Both the position numbers and the translations under genes were made by a program. From positions 5,622,501 through 5,686,500 of the forward strand of contig NZ_CP041360.1 of the NCBI RefSeq assembly GCF_006965485.1: 64,000 nt of DNA, in the 5' to 3' direction. Each line of letters opens with the position of its first letter. Position 1 is the first letter of the stretch. This document shows, in pieces, positions 43,493 to 52,979 of this stretch. This DNA comes from Spirosoma sp. KCTC 42546 (lineage in GTDB: Bacteria > Bacteroidota > Bacteroidia > Cytophagales > Spirosomataceae). Below the pieces are notes generated by a model that was not told the DNA's origin, did not search any database, and saw only the letters and a list, made by a program, of their open reading frames with translations.

Positions 43493-43930
43493 ATGGAAAC
43501 GACCCGATTCACAGTCATTGTTCTCATCCTTCTTGTTCTGTTCGTTAGCTGCCAATCGAAAAACGACCCTCAACAAATCGGCTGTCAGCCACCGGCTACA
43601 CTAATTGCCAAAGGTCCCTGCGAAAGCGGTTATCCGGGAGCGCAGCTTGTTGCGTCAAATTATTCAGGAGGTTCCGCTACGCAGTTCATTTACAGTATTT
43701 TTGTTCAGAAAGATACCCTTTCAAGCGACCTTGCCAAAAGCTCCTATGCCAATGCCTCGAACGAGCAAATCATCATCTCCGAAGCTATTCTGAAAGACGC
43801 TCCTAAGTTTGTGGTTCTGGTATCAATCAACTGTGGAACGGGTAAAGACTACTTCTCCAGGTATTTTTCATTTGTGAAACGGCCAACTGCCAATCCGGGT
43901 TGTTACGTGTGGGCCTTACAGAACCAATAG
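43493..43930 (+). CDS. Lipoprotein of unknown function
   Basis: 145 residues. Lipoprotein signal FTVIVLILLVLFVSC, lipobox Cys about 21, then QSKNDPQQIGCQPP. The rest has three further Cys (QPPATLIAKGPCESG; INCGTGKDYF; NPGCYVW), likely disulfide-bonded in the periplasm. I do not recognise a family. The next gene starts 14 bp after its stop but has a different base composition. Confidence 0.7.
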   Translation: METTRFTVIVLILLVLFVSCQSKNDPQQIGCQPPATLIAKGPCESGYPGAQLVASNYSGGSATQFIYSIFVQKDTLSSDLAKSSYANASNEQIIISEAILKDAPKFVVLVSINCGTGKDYFSRYFSFVKRPTANPGCYVWALQNQ

Positions 43931-43944
43931 ATTTAAAACTTCAG

Positions 43945-44793
43945 ATGAATCAGGATTCATTGGTAAGGTTACGCAAACTAAATTTTGACGAGTTGATTCA
44001 TATAGACACCGATGATGTCGCGAACTATACGTATGAGACCTATGCATCTAATCAGGAGCATAAGATTAAAGCCGATGGAATCGGTGGCTGCAACAAATGT
44101 GAAACCAGCAACTGTGTAACGAGTCAATCTCACTCGTTGAGGTTTATGTCACATGGGGCACATACTATCGATTATTTTAGTGGTAGCCAAACTGATTTTA
44201 CTGGCTGGTCTGATGCGCCAATCCTTTTTATTTTAGAAAGCCCAGGGAGTGACGGTAAGATTTATGCTGATGCGAATAAGTTTTCTAAAATGCCAACAAA
44301 ACAGTGGTACTGGGTGCACGATAATAAGCGCTTTATTGATGTAAGCTTGGAAATGAATACTAAACGTAAAAAATATGGTGAGTTCTTCGTCAGTATCATG
44401 AATCACTTCAAGCTAAGTAACGTCTACGTGACAAACCTTGTAAAATGTGGTTTGGCTGTTGGCAAAAAAAACGAATATAATATTTACAAGTATGATGAGT
44501 CTGTTGTTGCAAATTGTTTTAAAGAGTACCTAGACAAAGAATTAGAGATCATCAAGCCTCAAGCCGTCTTCGCTTTTGGAGGGCGAGTTTATAATGCTTT
44601 CAGAAATAAATATGGCAAAGACTACCCAGCAGACGAAAAGTTGTTTTGTATGCCCCATCCAAGCCCTCGTTTTATGTCTCAGGTGGGCTATCGAAAGCAA
44701 GCGCTGACGCATCTGCTCATTGGTCTATCCAAATCAGAAATTATTACTGATGTTGAAAAAGAAAATCATTTTCGACTATTGAATTTACAATGA
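43945..44793 (+). CDS. Uracil-DNA glycosylase superfamily protein with Cys cluster
   Basis: 282 residues from ATG 43945 (MNQDSLVRLRKLNFDELIH). A Cys cluster CNKCETSNC near residue 50 could hold a 4Fe-4S cluster as in family 4/5 UDGs. The core pattern is seen in APILFILESPGSDGKI (about 90-105), KLSNVYVTNLVKCGLA (about 155-170), IKPQAVFAFGGRVYNAF (about 210-226) and the late MPHPSPRFMS with the catalytic-loop His-Pro-Ser. The usual GxxPG motif is altered to LESPGSDG. Base composition is more AT-rich than its neighbours, hinting at transfer. Downstream is a toxin-antitoxin scar. Confidence 0.75.
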   Translation: MNQDSLVRLRKLNFDELIHIDTDDVANYTYETYASNQEHKIKADGIGGCNKCETSNCVTSQSHSLRFMSHGAHTIDYFSGSQTDFTGWSDAPILFILESPGSDGKIYADANKFSKMPTKQWYWVHDNKRFIDVSLEMNTKRKKYGEFFVSIMNHFKLSNVYVTNLVKCGLAVGKKNEYNIYKYDESVVANCFKEYLDKELEIIKPQAVFAFGGRVYNAFRNKYGKDYPADEKLFCMPHPSPRFMSQVGYRKQALTHLLIGLSKSEIITDVEKENHFRLLNLQ

Positions 44794-44933
44794 CCACCTC
44801 CCCAAACCTCTCCCCCACTGCCTTCTGGGACATAGACATGCAGTCGCTGGACTATGAAACCAACGCCCGATTCGTCATTGAAAAAGTAATGAACTATGGT
44901 TTGTGGGCTGATATACTGGAAATTTTGCGTTAG
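44790..44933 (+). pseudogene. Truncated DUF6922-type antitoxin gene
   Basis: Starts with ATG at 44790 (4-bp ATGA overlap with the UDG-family stop) and reads 47 residues, including SPTAFWDIDMQSLDYETNAR and VIEKVMNYGLWADILEILR, then TAG at 44931. This is the N-terminal half of the DUF6922 family (about 90 residues), which in Bacteroidetes usually precedes a nucleotidyltransferase AbiEii-like toxin. The C-terminal half is missing. Confidence 0.75.
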
Positions 44934-44940
44934 CGGTTGA

Positions 44941-45171
44941 GGAGCGAAGAAAGATTTTTGGGACATAGCTGAGTTACTAAACCATTTTTCACTTCGACAA
45001 ATGCTCCGGTTCTTTACTACTAAATACAGCAATAGTGATCCCAGCTATGTAGGGCGCTCATTAACCTATTTTGACGATGCCGAATTACAAACGGACCCTG
45101 TAACGTTGAATTGTATTACCTGGCCCGACGTGAAACAGCGCGTTATAGAAGCTGTCAAGGAATTGGTATAA
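44941..45171 (+). pseudogene. C-terminal remnant of an AbiEii-type nucleotidyltransferase toxin
   Basis: The frame open from 44941 reads AKKDFWDIAELLNHFSLRQM, then LRFFTTKYSNSDPSYVGRSL, YFDDAELQTDP and ITWPDVKQRVIEAVKELV, ending at TAA 45169-45171. This is the C-terminal ~70 residues of the AbiEii/DUF1814 toxin family, whose full length is about 200. The catalytic N-terminal nucleotidyltransferase motif is absent. With the preceding DUF6922 fragment it marks a deletion that fused the front of the antitoxin gene to the back of the toxin gene. Confidence 0.75.
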
Positions 45172-45323
45172 CTAATCTGGCAGCCCTTTCATCCTCAGAC
45201 AATTACCCAAAAGCTTTCAAAAAACCCCAGTTCTCCCCTATCAGTATCCCCCCTAATTTCCCTATTTTTACAGAGAATGAAATCCTGTAACTCAGTGAAA
45301 TCATAAAAATCCCGGTTCAGACA

Positions 45324-48300
45324 ATGCAATTCTCACACCTCCACTGCCACACACAATACTCGCTGCTCGATGGTCAGGCCGATATTAAGAAGCTGATTAA
45401 GAAGGCTAAAGCCGATAATATGCCCGCCGTTGCCATTACGGATCACGGCAATATGTTCGGCGTGTTTGAATTCGTGGCCGAAGCCAGCAAGCAAGGCATC
45501 AAACCCATTGTTGGTTGCGAGTTCTATGTAGTGGAAGATCATACCAAGAAACAATTCACCAAGGAGCAAAAGGACATTCGGTATCACCAGCTTTTATTAG
45601 CCAAGAATGCACAGGGCTACAAAAACCTGGCGAAACTGTGCTCACTGGGCTACATGGAGGGATTATACGGCAAGTACCCCCGTGTTACTAAAGAACTCAT
45701 TGATAAATATAAAGAGGGCCTGATAGCCTCTACCTGCTGCATTGGCGCATCGGTTCCAAAAACCATTCTCAAAAAAGGCGAAGAAGCGGGTGAAATTGAA
45801 TTCAAGTGGTGGCTCGACCGCTTCGGCGAGGATTACTACGTTGAGCTACAGCGCCATGAAATTCCCGATCAGATCAAAGCCAATGAGGTTTTAATCAAGT
45901 TTGCCCGAAAATATAACGTCAAGATCATTGCGTCCAACGATTCGCACTATGTCGATCAGGACGACTGGGTAGCGCACGATATCCTGCTGTGCGTGAACAC
46001 CAACGAAAAGCAAAGTACGCCGTCGATGAAGGACTTTAGCGACGACGATGTGATGCCGAAAAACACCCGCTTTGCCTTCTTCAGCGACCAGTTCTATTTC
46101 AAGAACACGCAGGAGATGACGACGCTGTTCCACGACCTTCCTGAAGCCATCGACAATACCAATGAGATTGTGGGCAAGGTCGAGACCCTAAAGCTGAAGC
46201 GCGATATCATGCTGCCGAACTTCCCCATTCCTCAGGAATTCCAGCAGCATACCGATGACGTTCTGAATCAGTGGGAATACCTGCGTCACCTCACGTATAC
46301 GGGGGCCAAAGAACGTTACGTAGATATTCTGCCGCACATTCAGGAGCGCCTTGATTTTGAACTGTTTACCATCAAAACGATGGGTTTTGCCGGGTACTTC
46401 CTGATCGTGGCCGACTTCATTAAAGCTGGGCGCGATCTGGGTGTGATGATCGGCCCCGGCCGTGGATCGGCAGCGGGTAGTGCAGTGGCCTATTGTACGG
46501 GCATCACCAATATTGATCCCATTAAGTACGACCTTCTGTTCGAGCGGTTCCTGAACCCCGACCGGAAGTCGATGCCCGATATCGATACGGACTTCGACGA
46601 TGAAGGCCGTCAGAAGGTGATCGATTATGTGGTGCAGAAGTACGGGAAATCGCAGGTAGCGCAGATCGTGACCTACGGTACGATGGCCTCCAAATCGTCG
46701 ATCAAAGATGTAGCGCGGGTGATGGATTTACCCCTTCAGGATGCCAACGCTGTTGTGAAACTCGTGCCCGACAAGCCGACGTACAATATGACGCTCAAGC
46801 GTATCTTCGAAGATCCACTCGACGGGCCAGGCGGTTTAGCGAGCGTTATCCAGCCCGAAGAACTGGATAATGTGAAGCGAATGCGGGCGCTTGAATCGGG
46901 CGATCGGAGTGCCGCGCAGGCCATGCGAATTGTCGATTACGAAAAGGTATCGGCCGTTCTTAAACAAGCGCGTAAACTGGAAGGTACGGTTCGTAATACA
47001 GGTTTGCACGCAGCGGGAATTATCATTGCTCCCAGCGATTTGTCGGACATTGTTCCGGTATCGACCTCAAAAGATACGAACCTGATTATCACCCAGTATG
47101 AAGGGAAAGTCATTGAGGATGCGGGTGTAATCAAAATGGACTTTTTGGGGTTGCGCAACCTGACCATCATCAAGGAATGTTTGCGGCTCATCCGGCAGAA
47201 TCACGGCGGGTTTTTAATTGATGGCAAGGAAACTGACATTGATGATATTCCACTAGACGACGAGGAAACCTATAAACTCTTTCAACGGGGCGAAACCAAT
47301 GCCGTGTTCCAGTTTGAATCGGACGGCATGAAAAAGCACATGAAAGATCTGAAGCCTGACCGCTTTGGTGACCTCATTGCCATGAACGCCCTCTATCGTC
47401 CGGGCCCAATTGCCTACATCCCAAACTACATCAACCGGAAACACGGCCGCGAAGAGGTTAAGTACGACATGCCAGAAATGGAAGAGTACTTGGCTGATAC
47501 CTACGGCATTACGGTGTACCAGGAGCAGTTGATGCTGCTGTCGCAAAAGCTGGGTAACTTCACCAAAGGCGACGCCGACGTATTGCGGAAGGCGATGGGT
47601 AAGAAGGACAAAGCCACGCTGGATAAAATGAAGGGCAAATTTATGGATGGTTGTGCCTCTAATAATTTGCCCCTGAAAGTCTGCGAGAAAGTCTGGACCG
47701 ACTGGGAAGCGTTTGCTTCCTACGCGTTTAACAAATCGCACTCCACCTGCTATGCGTTCGTAGCTTACCAAACAGCTTACCTCAAAGCCCATTATCGCTC
47801 TGAGTATATGGCGGCCGTTTTAACCAGCTGCCTCGGTACAATTGATAAGATTACGTTCTTCATGGAAGAATGTAAGAATATAAATATTCCGGTATTAGGC
47901 CCGGATGTAAACGAATCGGAACGCTTTTTCGGCGTTAACCAAAAAGGTGAAATCCGCTTTGGTCTGGGTGGTATCAAAGGTGCGGGCGATGCGGCCGTGG
48001 AAGCTATCATTGAAGAACGCAAAGCAGGCGGCCCTTTCAAAGACATATTTGATTTTGCCATTCGGGTCAACCTCCGGACGGTGAACAAGAAAACCTGGGA
48101 ATCGCTGGCCTATGCTGGTGCGTTCGACAGCATCGACGAATACCATCGGGCGCAGTATTTTGAGATGGCCGAGGGCGATACATCGCCGTTTCTGGATAAG
48201 ATTATCCGCTACGCCAACAACTACCACGCCGAGAAAGCAGCCGCCCAACAGTCATTGTTTGGGGGCATGATGAATGGGGAACCCATGATTGCCCGCCCCA

Positions 48301-48959
48301 AAGCGCCAACCGTGACAGAGTGGAACCAGATCGAAAAACTGAAATTCGAGAAAGATGTGGTTGGTTTTTACATTACCGGCCACCCGCTCGATGAATTCAA
48401 ACTCGAAATGGACGGATTTTGTAACTGCACACTGGCCAATATCTTCGAGACAAAACAACCCGAAATTAAGGTTGGAGGCATCGTATCTGCCGTTCAAATG
48501 CGGGTAACAAAGAGTGGAAATCCGTTCTGCATCTTCAAAATCGAAGATTACAATAGCTCATTGGAAATGGCCCTTTTTGGGGATGACTATGTCCGGCTGG
48601 TGCAATATATTGAGGTGGGTCGTTTCCTACATATCACCGGAAAAACCCAGAACAAATGGGGCTCTGAGCAACTGGAGTTCAAACCAGTAAGTATTCGACT
48701 ACTGAACGATATGCGCGAAAAATTCTGCAAAGAATTACGCGTATCCTTAACCATCGATATAGTAAATGCCCAACTTATTGCCAAACTAAACGAGCTGGCA
48801 ACTGCACATCCAGGCACCTGTGCGCTTTCGTTCAACGTCGTCGATCCCATCGAGCGTATTGAGATAAGTTTGCAGGCCCGAACGTTAAAAGTATCGCCCG
48901 CGAACTCATTTTTGAAAGCACTGGAAGCGATGGACGGCGTGACGTGTAAGGTGGCGTAA
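45324..48959 (+). CDS. dnaE: DNA polymerase III alpha subunit
   Basis: 1211 residues. PHP domain at the N-terminus (HLHCHTQYSLLDGQADIKKL; AITDHGNMFG), then the C-family polymerase with the catalytic Asp pair in SMPDIDTDFDDEGRQK (about 410-425) and the third Asp region later, a helix-hairpin-helix/tandem region (NKSHSTCYAFVAYQTAYLKA) and the OB domain near 1000-1100 (VGGIVSAVQMRVTKSGNPF). DnaE is the main replicative polymerase. It has no exonuclease domain, as usual for DnaE1. It ends 2 bp before the stop of the convergent lipoprotein gene. Confidence 0.97.
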   Translation: MQFSHLHCHTQYSLLDGQADIKKLIKKAKADNMPAVAITDHGNMFGVFEFVAEASKQGIKPIVGCEFYVVEDHTKKQFTKEQKDIRYHQLLLAKNAQGYKNLAKLCSLGYMEGLYGKYPRVTKELIDKYKEGLIASTCCIGASVPKTILKKGEEAGEIEFKWWLDRFGEDYYVELQRHEIPDQIKANEVLIKFARKYNVKIIASNDSHYVDQDDWVAHDILLCVNTNEKQSTPSMKDFSDDDVMPKNTRFAFFSDQFYFKNTQEMTTLFHDLPEAIDNTNEIVGKVETLKLKRDIMLPNFPIPQEFQQHTDDVLNQWEYLRHLTYTGAKERYVDILPHIQERLDFELFTIKTMGFAGYFLIVADFIKAGRDLGVMIGPGRGSAAGSAVAYCTGITNIDPIKYDLLFERFLNPDRKSMPDIDTDFDDEGRQKVIDYVVQKYGKSQVAQIVTYGTMASKSSIKDVARVMDLPLQDANAVVKLVPDKPTYNMTLKRIFEDPLDGPGGLASVIQPEELDNVKRMRALESGDRSAAQAMRIVDYEKVSAVLKQARKLEGTVRNTGLHAAGIIIAPSDLSDIVPVSTSKDTNLIITQYEGKVIEDAGVIKMDFLGLRNLTIIKECLRLIRQNHGGFLIDGKETDIDDIPLDDEETYKLFQRGETNAVFQFESDGMKKHMKDLKPDRFGDLIAMNALYRPGPIAYIPNYINRKHGREEVKYDMPEMEEYLADTYGITVYQEQLMLLSQKLGNFTKGDADVLRKAMGKKDKATLDKMKGKFMDGCASNNLPLKVCEKVWTDWEAFASYAFNKSHSTCYAFVAYQTAYLKAHYRSEYMAAVLTSCLGTIDKITFFMEECKNINIPVLGPDVNESERFFGVNQKGEIRFGLGGIKGAGDAAVEAIIEERKAGGPFKDIFDFAIRVNLRTVNKKTWESLAYAGAFDSIDEYHRAQYFEMAEGDTSPFLDKIIRYANNYHAEKAAAQQSLFGGMMNGEPMIARPKAPTVTEWNQIEKLKFEKDVVGFYITGHPLDEFKLEMDGFCNCTLANIFETKQPEIKVGGIVSAVQMRVTKSGNPFCIFKIEDYNSSLEMALFGDDYVRLVQYIEVGRFLHITGKTQNKWGSEQLEFKPVSIRLLNDMREKFCKELRVSLTIDIVNAQLIAKLNELATAHPGTCALSFNVVDPIERIEISLQARTLKVSPANSFLKALEAMDGVTCKVA

Positions 48960-48961
48960 CG

Positions 48962-49408
48962 TCATTTGGGAATTCTAATTCCTTCTGCTAGAGAATTAAC
49001 TCCATCTGCGGTATAGTATTCGGTATAGCGGATTGACTTCTCCGAAAAAATTACATTTTCCCAAGTGATTACTCGTGGTGGGCCATAGTTAAGTGTATAG
49101 CGAATTGACGTTTTATCTGAATTAATAAAATTCCAGGTCAATGCCACAGTAATAGCGCTATGGTCACGGTACTTCCCTGTATTGTCACTATAGAATTCGA
49201 TGTATTCATCGGACAAGCTAGAGGCAGACACTCCTCTTTTATAATAGTATGCTATGTTATTCTGTAGATAACGCAATTCATCTATCTTCCAGGGATTACC
49301 AGTTAGTATCTGTTCAGGAGTTTTAGGGTCCACATTTTTTTGGCAGGCGAGCAGCGTTGAAATAAATAAAATGAATGTTATCCCAAGTGATACTTTACAA
49401 AATCTCAT
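48962..49408 (-). CDS. Lipocalin-like lipoprotein
   Basis: 148 residues. Lipoprotein signal SLGITFILFISTLLAC, lipobox Cys about 22. The mature part starts TPEQILTGNPWKIDELRYLQ and continues with regular beta strands (DEYIEFYSDNTGKYRDHSAI; ALTWNFINSDKTSIRYTL), matching the lipocalin-like/DUF4488-type domain common in Bacteroidetes lipoproteins. Function unknown. It lies 6 bp downstream of the GMC oxidoreductase stop on the same strand, so it is probably its operon partner; it converges tightly with dnaE. Confidence 0.75.
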   Translation of the reverse strand: MRFCKVSLGITFILFISTLLACQKNVDPKTPEQILTGNPWKIDELRYLQNNIAYYYKRGVSASSLSDEYIEFYSDNTGKYRDHSAITVALTWNFINSDKTSIRYTLNYGPPRVITWENVIFSEKSIRYTEYYTADGVNSLAEGIRIPK

Positions 49409-49414
49409 ACGTGC

Positions 49415-51142
49415 TTATAAGTTCTTTCTTTTTAGCTCACTAACGGCAAAATCAGCAGCTCGGGCCGTTAGGGCCATAAACGTGAGCGAAGGGTTCTGAC
49501 AGGCAACCGACGCAAAAGAAGCACCATCTGTAACGAATACGTTCTTTGCCGCCCAGAGTTGGTTATTGGCGTTGAGCATCGAGGTTTTCGGATCGCGCCC
49601 CATGCGCGCCCCACCCGTTTCGTGAACGGCCCCGCCCGGTATCGAGTGATTGTTATACGTACTGATGTTCTTCAGACCGGCGGCTTCAAGCATTTCGGCG
49701 GCATCGTTCATCATATCCTTTTGCATGAGATGCTCGTTTTCGCGAAACCGTACGTCGAAATTCAACGTCGGTAATCCCCATTTGTCGAGTCGATCCCGGT
49801 TGAGGGTAACCTGGTTATCTTCGTAGGGTAAACACTCCGCGAACCCCATAATGCCCATGTTCCATGGACCGGGCTGAGTGGCTTGTTCCTTTAAATCGGC
49901 GCCAAAGTTGGACGCGCCCCCGGCCGCTTCAGCAATGAGCCGTTGCCAGCCCGACCGGGATGCACCACCCTGATAACCAAAGCCACGCAGATACTCCCGC
50001 TTATCGGTGCCGATATTTCGATAACGGGGAATGTAAATGCCATTAGCCCGGCGACCATAGTAATATTTGTCGTCGAATCCCAGCCCATCGGCCTGTGCAT
50101 TAGCCCCCGCCTGAAAATGGTGGTCCATGATGTATTTGCCCAATGTACCGCTATCGTTGCCAAATCCGTTTGGGAAACGACTGGACACGGAATTGAGCAA
50201 AATAAAATTCGTGGCCATCGCCGACGCATTCAGGAAGATAATCCGGGCGTAATACTCCGTCGTTTGATGCGTCCTGGCATCAATCACCCGAACGCCCAGG
50301 GCTCGTTGGCTCTTCTCATCGTACAAAACCTCCGAGACAATACTATCGGGCCGGACGGTGAGTCGGTTGGTTTGGCGCGCGGCTGGCAACGTAGCGGATA
50401 ACGTACTGAAATAGCCGCCGTACGGACAGCCCTGGGCGCATTTATTTCGGTATTGACACGGGGCTCTCCCCACGGATGTATGCACCGGGTTAGCCTTCGA
50501 CAGATTTGCCGTTCGGCCTATGGTGAGTACGCGGTTCATCTTGGTTTTCAATCGCTCGCGAACATGTTGCTCCACACAATTCAACTCCATGGGCGGTAGA
50601 AATTCACCGTCGGGTAACTGCGAAAGCCCTTCTTTATTGCCCGAAATTCCCGCAAAACGCTCCACGTAACTGTACCAGGGAGCCAGGTCTTTATAGCGTA
50701 TCGGCCAGTCTGTGCCGAAGCCATCACGGGCGTTGGATTCAAAATCCATCTCGCTGAACCGGTAGCTCTGCCGCCCCCACATAATTGATTTACCGCCCAG
50801 AATGTCAGGGCGATACCAGGCAAACGGGTGAATTTCCTTGTAAGGCGCGTTCCGATCGTCGAATGAAAAATCGCCGTTTTGTTCGTTGTACGGGCGGACA
50901 CGAAAATCAGGTTCCTGTTTGTCCGTAGGCAAAAGGTTACGTCCCCGATGAGCAAACTCCCAGGGGTCTTTCAAAGCAGTCGTGTAACCCGTTACGTGCT
51001 GAAGATCACGGCCCCGTTCGAGCATCAGCACGCGGAGCCCTTTTTGGGTGAGTTCTTTAGCCGCCCAGCCACCACTAACGCCCGACCCCACGACAATGGC
51101 ATCGAATGTATTAGTCGCCTGTGCTTTTACATTTAGGTTCAT
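49415..51142 (-). CDS. GMC-family FAD-dependent oxidoreductase
   Basis: 575 residues. N-terminal FAD motif IVVGSGVSGGWAAKELTQKG (about 17-36), GKSIMWGRQSYRF (about 116-128), a Cys-rich segment YRNKCAQGCPYGGYFS (about 231-246) typical of the gluconate-2-dehydrogenase-like subgroup, and the C-terminal GMC block HETGGARMGRDPKTS with QNPSLTFMALTARAAD. These oxidise sugars or alcohols at the periplasmic side, usually with a small subunit 3 and a cytochrome; no such partner is next to it. The first residues (MNLNVKAQATNTFDAI) show no signal peptide. Confidence 0.9.
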   Translation of the reverse strand: MNLNVKAQATNTFDAIVVGSGVSGGWAAKELTQKGLRVLMLERGRDLQHVTGYTTALKDPWEFAHRGRNLLPTDKQEPDFRVRPYNEQNGDFSFDDRNAPYKEIHPFAWYRPDILGGKSIMWGRQSYRFSEMDFESNARDGFGTDWPIRYKDLAPWYSYVERFAGISGNKEGLSQLPDGEFLPPMELNCVEQHVRERLKTKMNRVLTIGRTANLSKANPVHTSVGRAPCQYRNKCAQGCPYGGYFSTLSATLPAARQTNRLTVRPDSIVSEVLYDEKSQRALGVRVIDARTHQTTEYYARIIFLNASAMATNFILLNSVSSRFPNGFGNDSGTLGKYIMDHHFQAGANAQADGLGFDDKYYYGRRANGIYIPRYRNIGTDKREYLRGFGYQGGASRSGWQRLIAEAAGGASNFGADLKEQATQPGPWNMGIMGFAECLPYEDNQVTLNRDRLDKWGLPTLNFDVRFRENEHLMQKDMMNDAAEMLEAAGLKNISTYNNHSIPGGAVHETGGARMGRDPKTSMLNANNQLWAAKNVFVTDGASFASVACQNPSLTFMALTARAADFAVSELKRKNL

Positions 51143-51304
51143 AAGGGTAAGGGGCAGGGATTGCCGGTTTCAATCCGTCGAATGAGTAGTCAGTGAAGGC
51201 CGGTTCTTCAAGCCGACTCCACAAAAAAGGCTTAATAAAGTCGATTATACCTATCTGGAAAAGCAAGGAAAATTTGAACGTAGCACACGGGCGGAATCAG
51301 ACGA

Positions 51305-51436
51305 TTGGCCTACTCTCCAGAGCAGATTCCTGTACTCAACGGCCTTGCAAAAAACTATGCCATCTCTGATGACTGGTTTAGCTCCATGCCAAGTGGTACT
51401 ACAGTGAACAGAGCTTTGGTCATGTCATCTTGGGGT
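51305..51436 (+). pseudogene. Fragment of a phosphoesterase (phospholipase C-like) gene
   Basis: The frame reads LAYSPEQIPVLNGLAKNYAI, then SDDWFSSMPSGTTVNRA, a well-known conserved block of the bacterial phosphoesterase family that includes phospholipase C and acid phosphatase AcpA. Similarity fades after ALVMSSWG near 51436 although the frame stays open to 51544. No start or other blocks are present, so this is a short relic in the 512-bp gap between the GMC and DUF808 genes. Confidence 0.65.
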
Positions 51437-51654
51437 TTCTTTTTTCACATGGTCGTATCTACGTCCCCCGTCATCGTTACGGACGGATCCGATTGCGGTC
51501 CCCTCGCTTTGGCAGATAGATACCCCCATAGACTAAATCCCTAGTAGTGGTAGCAAGGAGTCGGAGTAGCGACAAACTAAGAAGGTTTGTTGATCCACTG
51601 TTTAAAGATGAAAAAATAGGTACGTAAGGCGAAAAACGGGATGAGCTATTTACG

Positions 51655-52584
51655 CTACTTCTTGGCCGAGAAAAAGATTTTTTTCACCACAACCACAAGT
51701 TTCTCAATGATAAACCCTATTACAAGTCCGGCAGCTCCACAAGCCAGGGCCTTGGCAAACCAGGCTACTACCGGCATTGGAGACAAGCCCTGTTCTAAAT
51801 CGTGCAGTACATGAGCGGTAAACGGTATGCCATGTGCAATGATTTCGGCCCCTACCCAAAGCATGGCTGCCGTACCGACATAACCCAGCCAACTCAAGAA
51901 ATGAGGCATAAATTTTACAATACCTCGACCTATTTTTTGAGTAGCAGGAGGATATTTATTACCAGCCAAGTGTAGCCCCATATCATCGGCTTTAACGAGC
52001 AAGCCAACAAACCCATAGACGGCCACCGTAATAAAAACAGCCACCGCCAGCATTACTATAATCTGGTTTAGGATCGCCTGGTCGGTTACTTGGCTATAAG
52101 CAATGGCCATAATTTCGGCCGACAATATAATATCCGTGCGAACTGCACTACCAACTCGTTCCTTCTCTAATTCCTCAGGGGTAATCTTTTCTACCAGTTC
52201 TCGTTCAGTGTCCTTTTCGTGGTGGCTAAATAGAGAATGAACCTTTTCGTAGCCTTCATAACATAAATAAGCACCACCTACCATTAAAATAGGCGTAATA
52301 GCCCAAGGAGCAAAGTAGCCAAGCAACAAGGCTGCCGGACTTAATATCAGGAGTTTATTGATCAGCGATTTTTTGGCAATCTGGTAAATAATAGCCAGCT
52401 CCCGGGATGGATCGAGCCCTACCACATACTTGGGCGTAACGGCCGTATCATCAATGACAATGCCCGACACTTTTCCGGTCGTTTTAGCTACTTGAGCAGG
52501 CACATCATCTAAACTGGCGGCACTTGCTTTTACTAAGGCCGAGATATCATCTAATAAAGCAAAGAGTCCTGAAGGCATCGTCAA
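51655..52584 (-). CDS. DUF808 (YedI-like) inner-membrane protein
   Basis: 309 residues. The start MTMPSGLFALLDDISALVKA followed by SGIVIDDTAVTPKYVVGLDP (about 40-59) and a set of about six hydrophobic spans (LLILSPAALLLGYFAPWAIT; VIGFIIEKLVVVVKKIF near the end) is the DUF808/YedI signature. The E. coli member is an inner-membrane protein without known function. A cytosolic acidic loop (HEKDTERELVEKITPEELEK, about 125-144) is seen. Single gene. Confidence 0.9.
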   Translation of the reverse strand: MTMPSGLFALLDDISALVKASAASLDDVPAQVAKTTGKVSGIVIDDTAVTPKYVVGLDPSRELAIIYQIAKKSLINKLLILSPAALLLGYFAPWAITPILMVGGAYLCYEGYEKVHSLFSHHEKDTERELVEKITPEELEKERVGSAVRTDIILSAEIMAIAYSQVTDQAILNQIIVMLAVAVFITVAVYGFVGLLVKADDMGLHLAGNKYPPATQKIGRGIVKFMPHFLSWLGYVGTAAMLWVGAEIIAHGIPFTAHVLHDLEQGLSPMPVVAWFAKALACGAAGLVIGFIIEKLVVVVKKIFFSAKK

Positions 52585-52979
52585 AAAGTTGGCTACTACT
52601 ACGGGAGAGGGTACATTTATAAAAACCTACATTTTTCAGGGTCTCGCCCCTTAGATGATGCCGTTAGAGCAAGATCGGTTTGCCCTCCGATTGCTGGAGC
52701 GGTGCGATTATTTACATGAAAATTGCTGTGTCTACCCTTTATAGCAGTCTTTGAGATAGTTTAACTGACTTACTGGGTGAAAGTTGTGAACAAGCAGATA
52801 ATTCAGGTCTGTTTCCTTGCAATTGTAAACTAGCCGCCTTAAGTAGAACCTTTTCGTGAATGATTACTGACTTACAAAATAAAGGACAGAGGCACCTGAA
52901 TAACTGCAATAATAGTTTACTTGTCAACTCATTTAAGTGAACAATTTGTCAAGCTATTTCAGTGTAATACAGGTGCTCA
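52585..52979. other. 395-bp intergenic region without recognised gene
   Basis: Between the DUF808 start and the receiver-protein stop. Short frames only, the best a 28-residue frame from 52654 with no recognised similarity. AT-rich toward 52920-52979. Nothing further seen. Confidence 0.4.

Noticed and set aside
44766-45032. Minus-strand frame over the toxin-antitoxin scar
   Set aside because: The plus strand carries recognisable DUF6922 and AbiEii fragments.
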